14,755 bases of DNA from Lachnospiraceae bacterium (GTDB taxonomy: Bacteria > Bacillota > Clostridia > Lachnospirales > Lachnospiraceae), in the NCBI GenBank assembly GCA_009774585.1, contig VSOA01000065.1, forward strand, positions 1-14,755, written 5' to 3'. This document shows positions 1 to 6,868 of the stretch, piece by piece. The position numbers and the translations under genes were made by a program. The notes below the pieces were generated by a model. The model did not search any database, was not told where the DNA came from, and was given only the letters and a program-made list of their open reading frames with translations. Numbering within the stretch: the first letter of the stretch is position 1; the number at the start of each line of letters is the position of its first letter.

Positions 1-1
1 G

Positions 2-1045
2 AAAAAGATCAAGCTGGTGGAACTGAGCACAACCTTTTTTACAGTAATAGGGTATGGGGGAGTAATGGTACTGCTGGTTATTTCCCTGCTTAGAGGACGG
101 ATTTCGGTAGCTTTGTATGCGTCCGTTTTATCTTCCTTTACCCTGTTATATGCCCTGTGTGATGATGCGGCTTATCATTTTCTGGCTCCCTTTGACGGCG
201 TGGGTATTGTGAACAGCTTCGTTGCTCTGGTGAATGGCAATTTTCCCTGCAAAGAGGAAGGGGATATCGACTTTAACGGCAAAATTACTGTGGAGGATGT
301 TTCCTTTTCTTATCCAGGCGCAGACAGGCCGGCGCTTGACCATGTTTCCTTTCAGATAGATGAGGGGGAAACGATTGCTGTAGTGGGAAATAATGGCTCC
401 GGAAAAACGACGCTATCGAAAATATTGCTGGGTATTTATACGCCGGGCAGCGGGATAGTAAAAATCGGTGGTGCAGACATCGGCAGGATGACGCCGGAAG
501 CTGTAGGCGCTGGTATGTCCGCCGTATTTCAGAAATTTCAGAAATATAAGATGTCGGTCGTTGACAATGTTATAATCAGCGACCACACATTAGAAGACCG
601 GGATGGCGCGGCGTTTTATCAGTGTATGGAAAAATTTGGTATAGAACTTGAGAAAGAGAGATTTGCAGATGGATATGATACCGTTTTGTCGCGGGATTTT
701 GGAGGGACGGAATTATCCGGCGGGCAGTGGCAGAGGATAGCGATAGCGAGGGGAATCTATCGGGGCAGAAACATTATGATACTGGATGAACCGACTTCTG
801 CTATAGACCCGCTGGAGGAAACAAAGTTGTATGAGAAATTTGCGGAATTGGCTCAAGGAAGGACAGCATTACTTGTTACACACAGAATCGGACTGACCAA
901 GATAGCGGATCGTATTATGGTTATGGATCAAGGGAAATTAGTGCAGATGGGGACATATAATGAGTTGGCGGAAGCGGACGGAAAGTTCCGGGAATTGTTA
1001 CAGGCGCAGAGGAAATGGTATATGCATGGTGGGACGGATAAATGA
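2..1045 (+). CDS. ABC exporter subunit, C-terminal part (end of membrane domain plus ATPase), 5' end outside window
   Basis: ATP-binding part of an ABC exporter with fused membrane and ATPase domains; it powers transport across the cytoplasmic membrane, substrate unknown. The frame is open to the left edge, so the gene starts upstream; the GTG at 17 is only the first internal start-like codon. Counting from that GTG, residues 8-25 are one hydrophobic helix, followed by a linker and the nucleotide-binding domain from about residue 86. The domain is complete: Walker A GNNGSGKTT (124-132), Q-loop Q171, signature LSGGQ (234-238), Walker B IMILDEP (253-259) and the switch histidine in VTHR (H289). 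The Asn after the first Gly of Walker A, where Glu or Pro is common, is a mild variation. All ATPase motifs look functional. The family is certain; the partner and cargo cannot be told from this fragment. Confidence 0.9.
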   Translation, partial: KKIKLVELSTTFFTVIGYGGVMVLLVISLLRGRISVALYASVLSSFTLLYALCDDAAYHFLAPFDGVGIVNSFVALVNGNFPCKEEGDIDFNGKITVEDVSFSYPGADRPALDHVSFQIDEGETIAVVGNNGSGKTTLSKILLGIYTPGSGIVKIGGADIGRMTPEAVGAGMSAVFQKFQKYKMSVVDNVIISDHTLEDRDGAAFYQCMEKFGIELEKERFADGYDTVLSRDFGGTELSGGQWQRIAIARGIYRGRNIMILDEPTSAIDPLEETKLYEKFAELAQGRTALLVTHRIGLTKIADRIMVMDQGKLVQMGTYNELAEADGKFRELLQAQRKWYMHGGTDK

Positions 1046-1321
1046 GAGATTCCTGCAAAGAGTACAATGATTTGTATCAAAAGCAAAATGATTTAAATTG
1101 TTGTAAAGTGGTATGATTAAATTATGGAAGCCTTTATGTATCTATGATATAATTTTAGGCGTATTATTGTGATGAGTGCATTGCATTATTATATTATTGT
1201 CATATTTGGTTTGAACATGATTTAAAGTTAAAGAACAAGTGTGGAATTATATGAGAGTATGATGCCGTACAAGGATTATTTTATGAAGACTAAGAACTGG
1301 ATATAAATGTGGAGCTTAAAT
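1046..1321. other. AT-rich intergenic region without a recognisable gene
   Basis: This stretch of about 275 bases is strongly AT-rich and holds no convincing ORF, RNA gene or intrinsic terminator. The only candidate signal is an extended -10 box at 1145-1153 (listed separately). The base composition matches the following AlbA_2 gene rather than the haem genes, which suggests that both belong to the same acquired segment. Confidence 0.6.
1145..1153 (+). promoter_or_regulatory. possible extended -10 promoter for the AlbA_2 gene
   Basis: The bases TGATATAAT form an extended -10 element (TGN followed by a perfect TATAAT). No good -35 box is visible at the usual 17-base distance, where TGGAAG lies. 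Transcription would begin near 1160 and give a leader of about 160 bases before the AlbA_2 gene. AT-rich DNA yields such boxes by chance, so this is weak. Confidence 0.35.
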
Positions 1322-3025
1322 ATGGAGATTTTGAAGTATAGAAAAAAGAAACAAAAGGAAATGGAGAATTTGCTTAAAGCTTTGATTGACAACTGGGAGG
1401 ATGAGGTTGTTGAGTTTAAAGAAGCAGGTAAAGATTATGATAAAGAGAAAATTGGACAATATTTCTCTGCTCTTAGCAATGAGGCAAACTTACGGTCGCT
1501 ACAGTATGGCTGGTTGGTGTTTGGTGTTTGTAATAAGAGCAGAGAAATTGTTGGGTCGGACTACAGAAATACAGAAGGACTTAAAACTTTGAAATATGAG
1601 ATTGCTCAAAATATTTCTGGTGGTATGTCATTTATTGATATATATGAGATATATCCTGAAATATTTGGTGAAGTCAGAAGAGTGGTCATGTTTCAGATTC
1701 CGGCGGCTATCACGGCAATACCAACCGCATGGAAAAATCAAGAGTATGCCAGAGAAGGGGAATCACTAATTCCTCTGTCGCAGGAGAAGCGGGAACGTAT
1801 AAGGAGGCAAACATTTCAGGACTGGTCAAAACAGTTTGTGGAGGGCGCGACAATCGAGCATTTGGATAAGGATGCTATTGCGATTGCACGTGGAAAGTTT
1901 AAGGAAAAGATAGATGATGAACATGTATCAACTGAGGTTGATTCATTGTCGGATGAAGAATTTCTTGAGGCACGTAAACTGTTGATTAATGGAAGGATTA
2001 CAAATGCAGCGATGCTCCTGCTTGGAAATGAAAGATTTGATTATCTGATGCAAAGCATGCCGGAGGCATCATGGCGAATATATGATTCAAAAGAAATGGT
2101 GAAGGACTACAAAATATTTAAGATTCCTTTTATCACATTAAGTGATCGTATTACTGTGAATATCCGTAATCTTACTTATCGCTATATGCCTGATCAGATG
2201 ACACTGTTTCCACAGGAAATCAAACAATTTGATACATGGGTTTTGAGGGAACTTCTTAATAACTGTATCGTTCATACTGATTATAGTATAGGTGGAAGAA
2301 TTTATGTGAATGAATTTGAAGATAAGTTGATTTTAACGAATCCGGGATCATTTATTCCGGGAAATGTAGAGACAATTCTGAGACCGGGTTATACATCTCC
2401 TTTTTATCGAAATCAATTGTTGGCGGATGCTATGGTCCGCTTTAAGATGATTGATACGGAAACAACCGGAATTCGTAGGGTTTTTAATATTCAACGTGAA
2501 AGATTTTTCCCATTACCAGATTATAATCTTACACAGAAGGATAAGGTTGAAGTGGTAGTATATGGTCGTGAGATAGACGAAAAATATACCTATTTATTGC
2601 ATGATAATGATAATTTGGATCTTGTAACGGTATATTTATTGGATCAGGTTCAAAAAGGGAACAAGTTGCCGAAAGAAGCTGTAGCGCATCTTAGGAAACA
2701 TAATTTGGTTGAGGGGCGGGTAAGTCATTTGTATCTGTCAGCACCACTTGCCAGAACAGATGATGAGAAAGCAAAATATATAAAAAACAAAGGATTTGAC
2801 AATAAATATTATCAGGACATGATCATAGATTATATTCAGCAGTTTGGAATGGCGAATAAGCAACAAATAAGAGTCCTGCTGTCTGATAAACTTCCAGATA
2901 CGATGACCGATGCGCAAAAAGATAGAAAGATACTTTCTTTTTTGACACAATTAAGAAAAGCTGGGGTAATTATTCGTGATTCGGAAAGCAGACAACATGC
3001 AAATTGGATTATGGTAAAAGAATGA
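1322..3025 (+). CDS. AlbA_2 (Schlafen-type) / HATPase / winged-helix protein, putative ATP-binding regulator
   Basis: Predicted protein of 567 aa of the family described as a transcriptional regulator with a domain shared with Schlafen (COG2865-like). Residues about 25-140 form the AlbA_2 domain, with the hallmark EVVEFKEAG (29-37) and a GWLVFGV strand (63-69). Residues about 305-400 resemble the GHKL/HATPase_c_4 module, with RELLNNCIVHTDY (309-321), TNPGSF (339-344) and TTGIRR (381-386). The last 130 residues look like winged helices (LTQLRKAGVI). I prefer the ATG at 1322: GGAG at 1311-1314 lies seven bases before it, whereas the ATG at 1307 has no ribosome binding site. The gene is much AT-richer than the hem genes after it, suggesting horizontal transfer. 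Its target is unknown; a role in gene regulation or defence is only inferred from the family. Confidence 0.82.
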   Translation: MEILKYRKKKQKEMENLLKALIDNWEDEVVEFKEAGKDYDKEKIGQYFSALSNEANLRSLQYGWLVFGVCNKSREIVGSDYRNTEGLKTLKYEIAQNISGGMSFIDIYEIYPEIFGEVRRVVMFQIPAAITAIPTAWKNQEYAREGESLIPLSQEKRERIRRQTFQDWSKQFVEGATIEHLDKDAIAIARGKFKEKIDDEHVSTEVDSLSDEEFLEARKLLINGRITNAAMLLLGNERFDYLMQSMPEASWRIYDSKEMVKDYKIFKIPFITLSDRITVNIRNLTYRYMPDQMTLFPQEIKQFDTWVLRELLNNCIVHTDYSIGGRIYVNEFEDKLILTNPGSFIPGNVETILRPGYTSPFYRNQLLADAMVRFKMIDTETTGIRRVFNIQRERFFPLPDYNLTQKDKVEVVVYGREIDEKYTYLLHDNDNLDLVTVYLLDQVQKGNKLPKEAVAHLRKHNLVEGRVSHLYLSAPLARTDDEKAKYIKNKGFDNKYYQDMIIDYIQQFGMANKQQIRVLLSDKLPDTMTDAQKDRKILSFLTQLRKAGVIIRDSESRQHANWIMVKE

Positions 3026-3028
3026 AAA

Positions 3029-3134
3029 ATGGTTAATGAAAAATGAAGTAGTTAATGAATTAGTTAAGAAAATCCTTAGGAGAAAGATTTTTTTCATTAA
3101 CCAACACAAAAACGGTTAATGAAATGGTTAATGA
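3029..3134 (+). repeat. cluster of GTTAATGA elements between the AlbA_2 gene and hemC
   Basis: GTTAATGA (most copies GGTTAATGAA) occurs directly at 3031-3040, 3051-3059, 3114-3123 and 3126-3134, and inverted (TTCATTAACC) at 3093-3102. The first copy is read in the AlbA_2 frame just after its stop as Met-Val-Asn-Glu-Lys-stop, echoing the gene's own end Met-Val-Lys-Glu-stop. It may therefore be remnant coding repeat, or an operator cluster for the upstream regulator or for hemC. The sequence alone cannot decide. Confidence 0.6.
3092..3124. promoter_or_regulatory. 11-bp inverted repeat with 11-base loop upstream of hemC
   Basis: TTTCATTAACC (3092-3102) pairs perfectly with GGTTAATGAAA (3114-3124) around the loop 3103-3113. 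A run of T lies before the stem rather than after it, so it does not look like a + strand intrinsic terminator. A protein-binding palindrome in the hemC leader or promoter region is the more natural reading. It is built from two of the GTTAATGA copies. Confidence 0.5.
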
Positions 3135-3175
3135 GATGATTAAATAGGTGAGTTATATGTAAAAGGAATTATGCT

Positions 3176-4243
3176 ATGAACAAAATCCGAATCGGAACGA
3201 GAGGCAGTAAACTGGCACTGAAACAGGCAGTGATGGTACAGGAAGCGTTGCAGCAGGTGCAGGGCGGGATAGAGACAGAGATTGTGGTTCTGCATACGCA
3301 AGGCGATAAAATATTAGATAAACCCTTGGCTGAGATTGGCGACAAGGGTGTTTTTGTTTCAGAATTTGAGCAGACCTTGCTGGAAGGTAAGATAGAGATA
3401 GCCGTGCATTCCGCTAAGGATCTGCCCATGAACTTGGCGCAGGGGTTAGTCATCGCGGCAGTGCTCCCGAGAGGCGATGTAAGAGATGTACTGGCGGTTC
3501 CGAAAGGCGGGAAGTGTCCAAAGCCTGCAAAAGAATGTCAGAATCAAAAAGATTCCGGTTTATGTGATATCGTGGCGGAAAAGCAGCGGGAAGTCAGAGA
3601 CGCATTCGTGATCGGAACCGGCAGCAGACGGCGGCAGAAGCAGGCGGAGCAGCTCTGGGATAATATTATTTGCAAGAATATACGCGGTAATGTAGATACG
3701 CGGCTGCAAAAGCTGAGGGACGGAAGCGGCGGCAACACAGTCCGAAACGGAATAAAATGTAGTGAAGTAGAATGCGGAAAAACGATATATGACGCCATTA
3801 TACTGGCGAAAGCAGGATTAGACCGCATGGAGATTATGTCCCGATACGCGGATGAATTTGATTTCTATCCGCTTTCTCCGGAATATTTTCTGCCGGCGGC
3901 GTGTCAGGGAATCATTGCAATAGAAGCAGTGCAGGATTCTCCGGCGGCAGCGCTATGCAGAAAGATGACAGATGCGGAGACGGAAATTTGCTTTCTGGTG
4001 GAACGGGAAGTATTGGCGCAGCTTGCGGCGGACTGCAGCGAAGCCGCCGCCGCGTGGTGCAGACGGGAACAGGAGAGACTTAGGCTGGACGTCATGTATG
4101 CAGATAACAGAGTAGGGCTTACTTGTGAGGCATCCTCTGCCGTGGGGGAGAAAAGGGAAGAAGTGGGTTTAGAAATGGCACGAAAAGCCGCGAAACTTGT
4201 GAAGGAGCAGGACAGATTGTGGAAAAAGGAAAAGTATATCTGA
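3176..4243 (+). CDS. hemC: hydroxymethylbilane synthase (porphobilinogen deaminase) with insertions
   Basis: Polymerises four porphobilinogens into hydroxymethylbilane in the cytoplasm. Family signatures are present: RIGTRGSKLAL (5-15), the catalytic-Asp segment HSAKDLP (78-84), GTGSRRRQ (147-154), NIRGNVDTRL (168-177) and YDAIILAKAGLDR (205-217). At 355 aa it is longer than the usual 310 or so. The extra length lies mainly at about 110-140 (C114, C121, C130) and 184-202 (C195, C200). The cysteine that carries the dipyrromethane cofactor aligns with C287, but its loop reads LAADCSEAAAA where the family usually has GGCxxPxG. The start has AAGGA (3163-3167) eight bases upstream. A two-codon frame ATGCTATGA (3171-3179) overlaps the start. 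It overlaps the next gene by 25 bases, as in a translationally coupled operon. The assignment is firm; full activity is likely but not shown. Confidence 0.93.
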   Translation: MNKIRIGTRGSKLALKQAVMVQEALQQVQGGIETEIVVLHTQGDKILDKPLAEIGDKGVFVSEFEQTLLEGKIEIAVHSAKDLPMNLAQGLVIAAVLPRGDVRDVLAVPKGGKCPKPAKECQNQKDSGLCDIVAEKQREVRDAFVIGTGSRRRQKQAEQLWDNIICKNIRGNVDTRLQKLRDGSGGNTVRNGIKCSEVECGKTIYDAIILAKAGLDRMEIMSRYADEFDFYPLSPEYFLPAACQGIIAIEAVQDSPAAALCRKMTDAETEICFLVEREVLAQLAADCSEAAAAWCRREQERLRLDVMYADNRVGLTCEASSAVGEKREEVGLEMARKAAKLVKEQDRLWKKEKYI

Positions 4244-5796
4244 CGGGCGGCGGATGCGGTGATGCGGGACTTTTGACATTGAAGGCGTTGGAGGTTTTAA
4301 GCAGCTGTGACGCGGTGGTTTATGACAGTCTGGTTCCCGAAGAGCTGCTTAGCTATGCAAAGGGCGGCTGTGAAAAAATATATGTGGGAAAGCGTTACGG
4401 CAGTCATTCCATGAAACAGTCTGAAATCAATAATTTATTGATAGAGAAAGCACGGGAAGGAAGAAATGTTGTGCGCCTGAAGGGCGGCGATCCTTATGTG
4501 TTTGGCAGAGGCGGCGAGGAATATCTCGCGATGCAGGAAGCGGGAATATCTTGCGAGGAGATACCCGGCATCTCCTCCGCGATTGCGGTTCCGGCGGCAG
4601 CAGGCATTCCGGTTACGCACAGAGAGGTTTCGTCCGGCTTTACGGTGGTGACCGGAACAACGGCAGAAGAGAGAGGACATGCCCGTTTGCAAATGGATTT
4701 TGATACGCTTGCCCGACTGGAAGGCACACTTGTTATTTTGATGGGAATGCATCACTTGAAAGAGATTGCGGATGGACTGCTTGCCGCCGGGAAGAATGCC
4801 GACACACCCTGCGCAGTGATCATGGAGGGAACGACCGGACGTCAGAGATGTCTAAGGACGGTGTTGTCCAAGCTGTATGAGGAAGCTTCCGGACAGGGCT
4901 TTACCTCTCCGGCAGTTATCGTGATTGGAGCGGCAGCGGCGCTTAATCTGACGGCGCAGAGTGAAGAAGTGGCGGATGAGAAAGCGCGGTCTGAGAGGAA
5001 GATTACGGTAGGCGTGACAGGGACGCCCTATTTTGTAGAGAAAGTGAGGACAGCTTTCAGGGAGACGGAGGAAGAGAAGCACCGGATAAACCATAAAGTA
5101 AACGAGACGGTGTGTGAAATACCAAGAGGAAACTTTGAAGTGTGGGACATGGGTTTTATGGAAGTTTGTCCGAATATAAGTCCGCTGCCGGATTTGGGTG
5201 ATTATGAATGGCTTGTTTTTACCAGTCCTAACGGAGTCAGGGTTTTCTTAGAGAAGATGAGGCAGGAGCGGAAGGATCTGCGTATGCTGTGCGGAAAACG
5301 AATCGCGGTAATCGGACCGGGGACGGCAAGAGTCCTTGAGGACAATGGAATTTATGCGGATTATACACCAAAGATATACAATACCGCGCATTTGGCGAAA
5401 GGACTGGCGCAGAGGATAAACAAAAAGAAAACTGCAACGATTTTCCTGCGGGCAAGGCAGGGAAGTGAGATGCTTCCGCAGATATTTGCAGAAAATGATC
5501 TTGCATATTGTGAATATCCGCTTTATGAATTAGTCGTGTGTGAAGAAAAGCGTGATACGGTGCTTACGAAGAAGCCGGATTATATGGTGTTCGGGTCGGC
5601 GATGGGTGTGCGTGCTTATTTTGAGGGCATGGAACAGTCGGGGGTTCGGAATGATGTGAGCCGTTATGTCTGTATTGGAGAACAATGTGGAGAAGAACTG
5701 CGAAAACACACGAGGAGAGAGTACCTGACTGCCAAGGAGTCTTCTGTAGAGGCAGTTGCGGCATGTATCTGTGAAGATGCGGTAGACAAGAAATAG
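4219..5796 (+). CDS. cobA-hemD: fused uroporphyrinogen-III C-methyltransferase / uroporphyrinogen-III synthase
   Basis: A 525-aa fusion doing two consecutive steps. The HemD half (about 260-525) closes hydroxymethylbilane to uroporphyrinogen III; the SUMT half (about 1-240) methylates it with S-adenosylmethionine to precorrin-2, towards sirohaem and cobalamin. SUMT evidence: VYLTGGGCGDAGLLTLKA (6-23), VVRLKGGDPYVFGRGGEE (84-101), EIPGISSAIAVPAAAGIPVT (114-133) and LVILMGMHHL (171-180). HemD evidence: WLVFTSPNGV (331-340), IAVIGPGTA (362-370), MVFGSAMGVRAYF (456-468) and YVCIGEQC (483-490). The first SAM loop has GGGCGDAG where VGAGPGDPG is typical. The GTG start at 4219 has AGGA (4209-4212) six bases upstream and lies inside hemC. 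This fusion is common in clostridia. Its presence implies that most of the tetrapyrrole flux here goes to corrinoids or sirohaem. Confidence 0.94.
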   Translation: MEKGKVYLTGGGCGDAGLLTLKALEVLSSCDAVVYDSLVPEELLSYAKGGCEKIYVGKRYGSHSMKQSEINNLLIEKAREGRNVVRLKGGDPYVFGRGGEEYLAMQEAGISCEEIPGISSAIAVPAAAGIPVTHREVSSGFTVVTGTTAEERGHARLQMDFDTLARLEGTLVILMGMHHLKEIADGLLAAGKNADTPCAVIMEGTTGRQRCLRTVLSKLYEEASGQGFTSPAVIVIGAAAALNLTAQSEEVADEKARSERKITVGVTGTPYFVEKVRTAFRETEEEKHRINHKVNETVCEIPRGNFEVWDMGFMEVCPNISPLPDLGDYEWLVFTSPNGVRVFLEKMRQERKDLRMLCGKRIAVIGPGTARVLEDNGIYADYTPKIYNTAHLAKGLAQRINKKKTATIFLRARQGSEMLPQIFAENDLAYCEYPLYELVVCEEKRDTVLTKKPDYMVFGSAMGVRAYFEGMEQSGVRNDVSRYVCIGEQCGEELRKHTRREYLTAKESSVEAVAACICEDAVDKK

Positions 5797-5852
5797 AGAG
5801 GCAGAGAAACAATAAATCTTAAATACAACAGACAAATTCACAGCGGATGAAG

Positions 5853-5866
5853 CTGCAATATTGCAG
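5853..5866. promoter_or_regulatory. perfect 14-bp palindrome before hemB
   Basis: CTGCAATATTGCAG is its own reverse complement and lies in the 101-base gap between cobA-hemD and hemB, 31 bases upstream of the hemB start. The gap is the only sizeable one in the otherwise compact hem cluster, so a regulator or an internal promoter may act here. TATATA at 5867-5872 directly follows the palindrome but has no -35 partner. No regulator can be named. Confidence 0.4.
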
Positions 5867-5897
5867 TATATATGGGACAAAGAAGGAGAAGAAAGTC

Positions 5898-6866
5898 ATG
5901 TATCGCTTTAGAAGACTTAGAAAAGATGAGAGAATCCGTTCGATAATGCAGGAGACAAGACTGCATCCGAAAGATTTTATTTATCCTATTTTTGTGACAG
6001 AAGGGGATAATATCAAGAATCCGGTTGCATCCATGCCGGGAGTCTATCAGTATTCCGTTGACAAGCTGGATGAGATTCTTGTGCAGATCAGGGAGACCGG
6101 AATTGGCGGCATCATGCTGTTTGGTCTACCTGCGTATAAAGACCCGGAAGGGAGTCAGGCTTATGCGGAGGACGGGATTACCCAGCGGGCAGTTCGCTTT
6201 ATCAAAGAAAATTATCCGGAAATCTATATTGTTGTCGATATCTGTCTATGCGAGTATACGTCTCATGGACATTGCGGTATGGTGTGCGGCAATGAAATCT
6301 TAAATGACAAAACATTGCCATATCTTACGCGTATGGCAGTCAGCCTTGCAGAAGCGGGAGCGGATATGGTTGCGCCGTCTGACATGATGGACGGCAGGGT
6401 GGAGGCGATACGGGAAGGATTAGACAAGGCGGGATTTGCGCAGATCCCCATTATGGCGTACAGCGCCAAGTTTGCATCTGCCTACTATGGACCGTTTCGT
6501 GAGGCGGCGCATTCTGTGCCGGGATTCGGCGACCGCAAGAGCTATCAGATGGATTGTGCAAACGGTCAGGAAGCGCTGCGGGAGATCGCGGCTGACATAG
6601 AAGAGGGAGCGGACATTGTGATGGTGAAACCTGCGCTTGCCTATCTGGATGTGTTAAAAGAGGCATCGCTTACGTTTGATGCGCCCCTCGCAGTGTACAA
6701 TGTCAGCGGCGAGTATGCCATGGTGAAGGCTGCTGCTGCGAATGGCTGGATTGACGAGCAGCGCATCGTAATGGAGAACCTGACTGCCATGAAGCGCGCG
6801 GGGGCAAAGATTATCATTACTTATCATGCGGTGGACGCGGCGGGATGGATGCAGGAAAGGGTGTAG
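5898..6866 (+). CDS. hemB: delta-aminolevulinic acid dehydratase (porphobilinogen synthase)
   Basis: Condenses two 5-aminolevulinates into porphobilinogen, the substrate of HemC. The 322-aa length is normal. The two active-site lysines are in the expected settings: YSAKFASAYYGPF (K191) and MVKPALAYLD (K244, Schiff base). DICLCEYTSHGHCG (114-127) supplies the cysteines of a zinc-type active site (C116, C118, C126). The N-terminus MYRFRRLRKDERIRSI and the C-terminal ITYHAVDAA are also typical. I chose ATG 5898 because AAGGAG (5883-5888) stands nine bases upstream. An in-frame ATG at 5847 would add 17 residues that do not resemble the family and would place coding sequence over the palindrome. 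Two bases separate its stop from the hemL start. Very secure. Confidence 0.97.
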   Translation: MYRFRRLRKDERIRSIMQETRLHPKDFIYPIFVTEGDNIKNPVASMPGVYQYSVDKLDEILVQIRETGIGGIMLFGLPAYKDPEGSQAYAEDGITQRAVRFIKENYPEIYIVVDICLCEYTSHGHCGMVCGNEILNDKTLPYLTRMAVSLAEAGADMVAPSDMMDGRVEAIREGLDKAGFAQIPIMAYSAKFASAYYGPFREAAHSVPGFGDRKSYQMDCANGQEALREIAADIEEGADIVMVKPALAYLDVLKEASLTFDAPLAVYNVSGEYAMVKAAAANGWIDEQRIVMENLTAMKRAGAKIIITYHAVDAAGWMQERV

Positions 6867-6868
6867 GT

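Noticed and set aside
17..1045. ABC gene as a complete small protein starting at GTG 17
   Set aside because: The frame stays open to the left edge and a membrane helix is cut, so this is the 3' part of a larger gene.
3092..3124. Hairpin as an intrinsic terminator of the AlbA_2 gene
   Set aside because: The stem is AT-rich and no T-run follows it on the plus strand; the T-run precedes it.
3029..3134. GTTAATGA repeats as a CRISPR array
   Set aside because: Units are 8-10 bases, irregularly spaced and one is inverted; there are no spacers of uniform length.
3171..3179. ATGCTATGA as a regulatory leader peptide of hemC
   Set aside because: Two codons overlapping the start codon; may be chance, with no sign of attenuation structure.
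5530..5880. 116-codon minus-strand frame opposite the end of cobA-hemD
   Set aside because: Overlaps the HemD domain, has no ribosome binding site and no recognisable motif.
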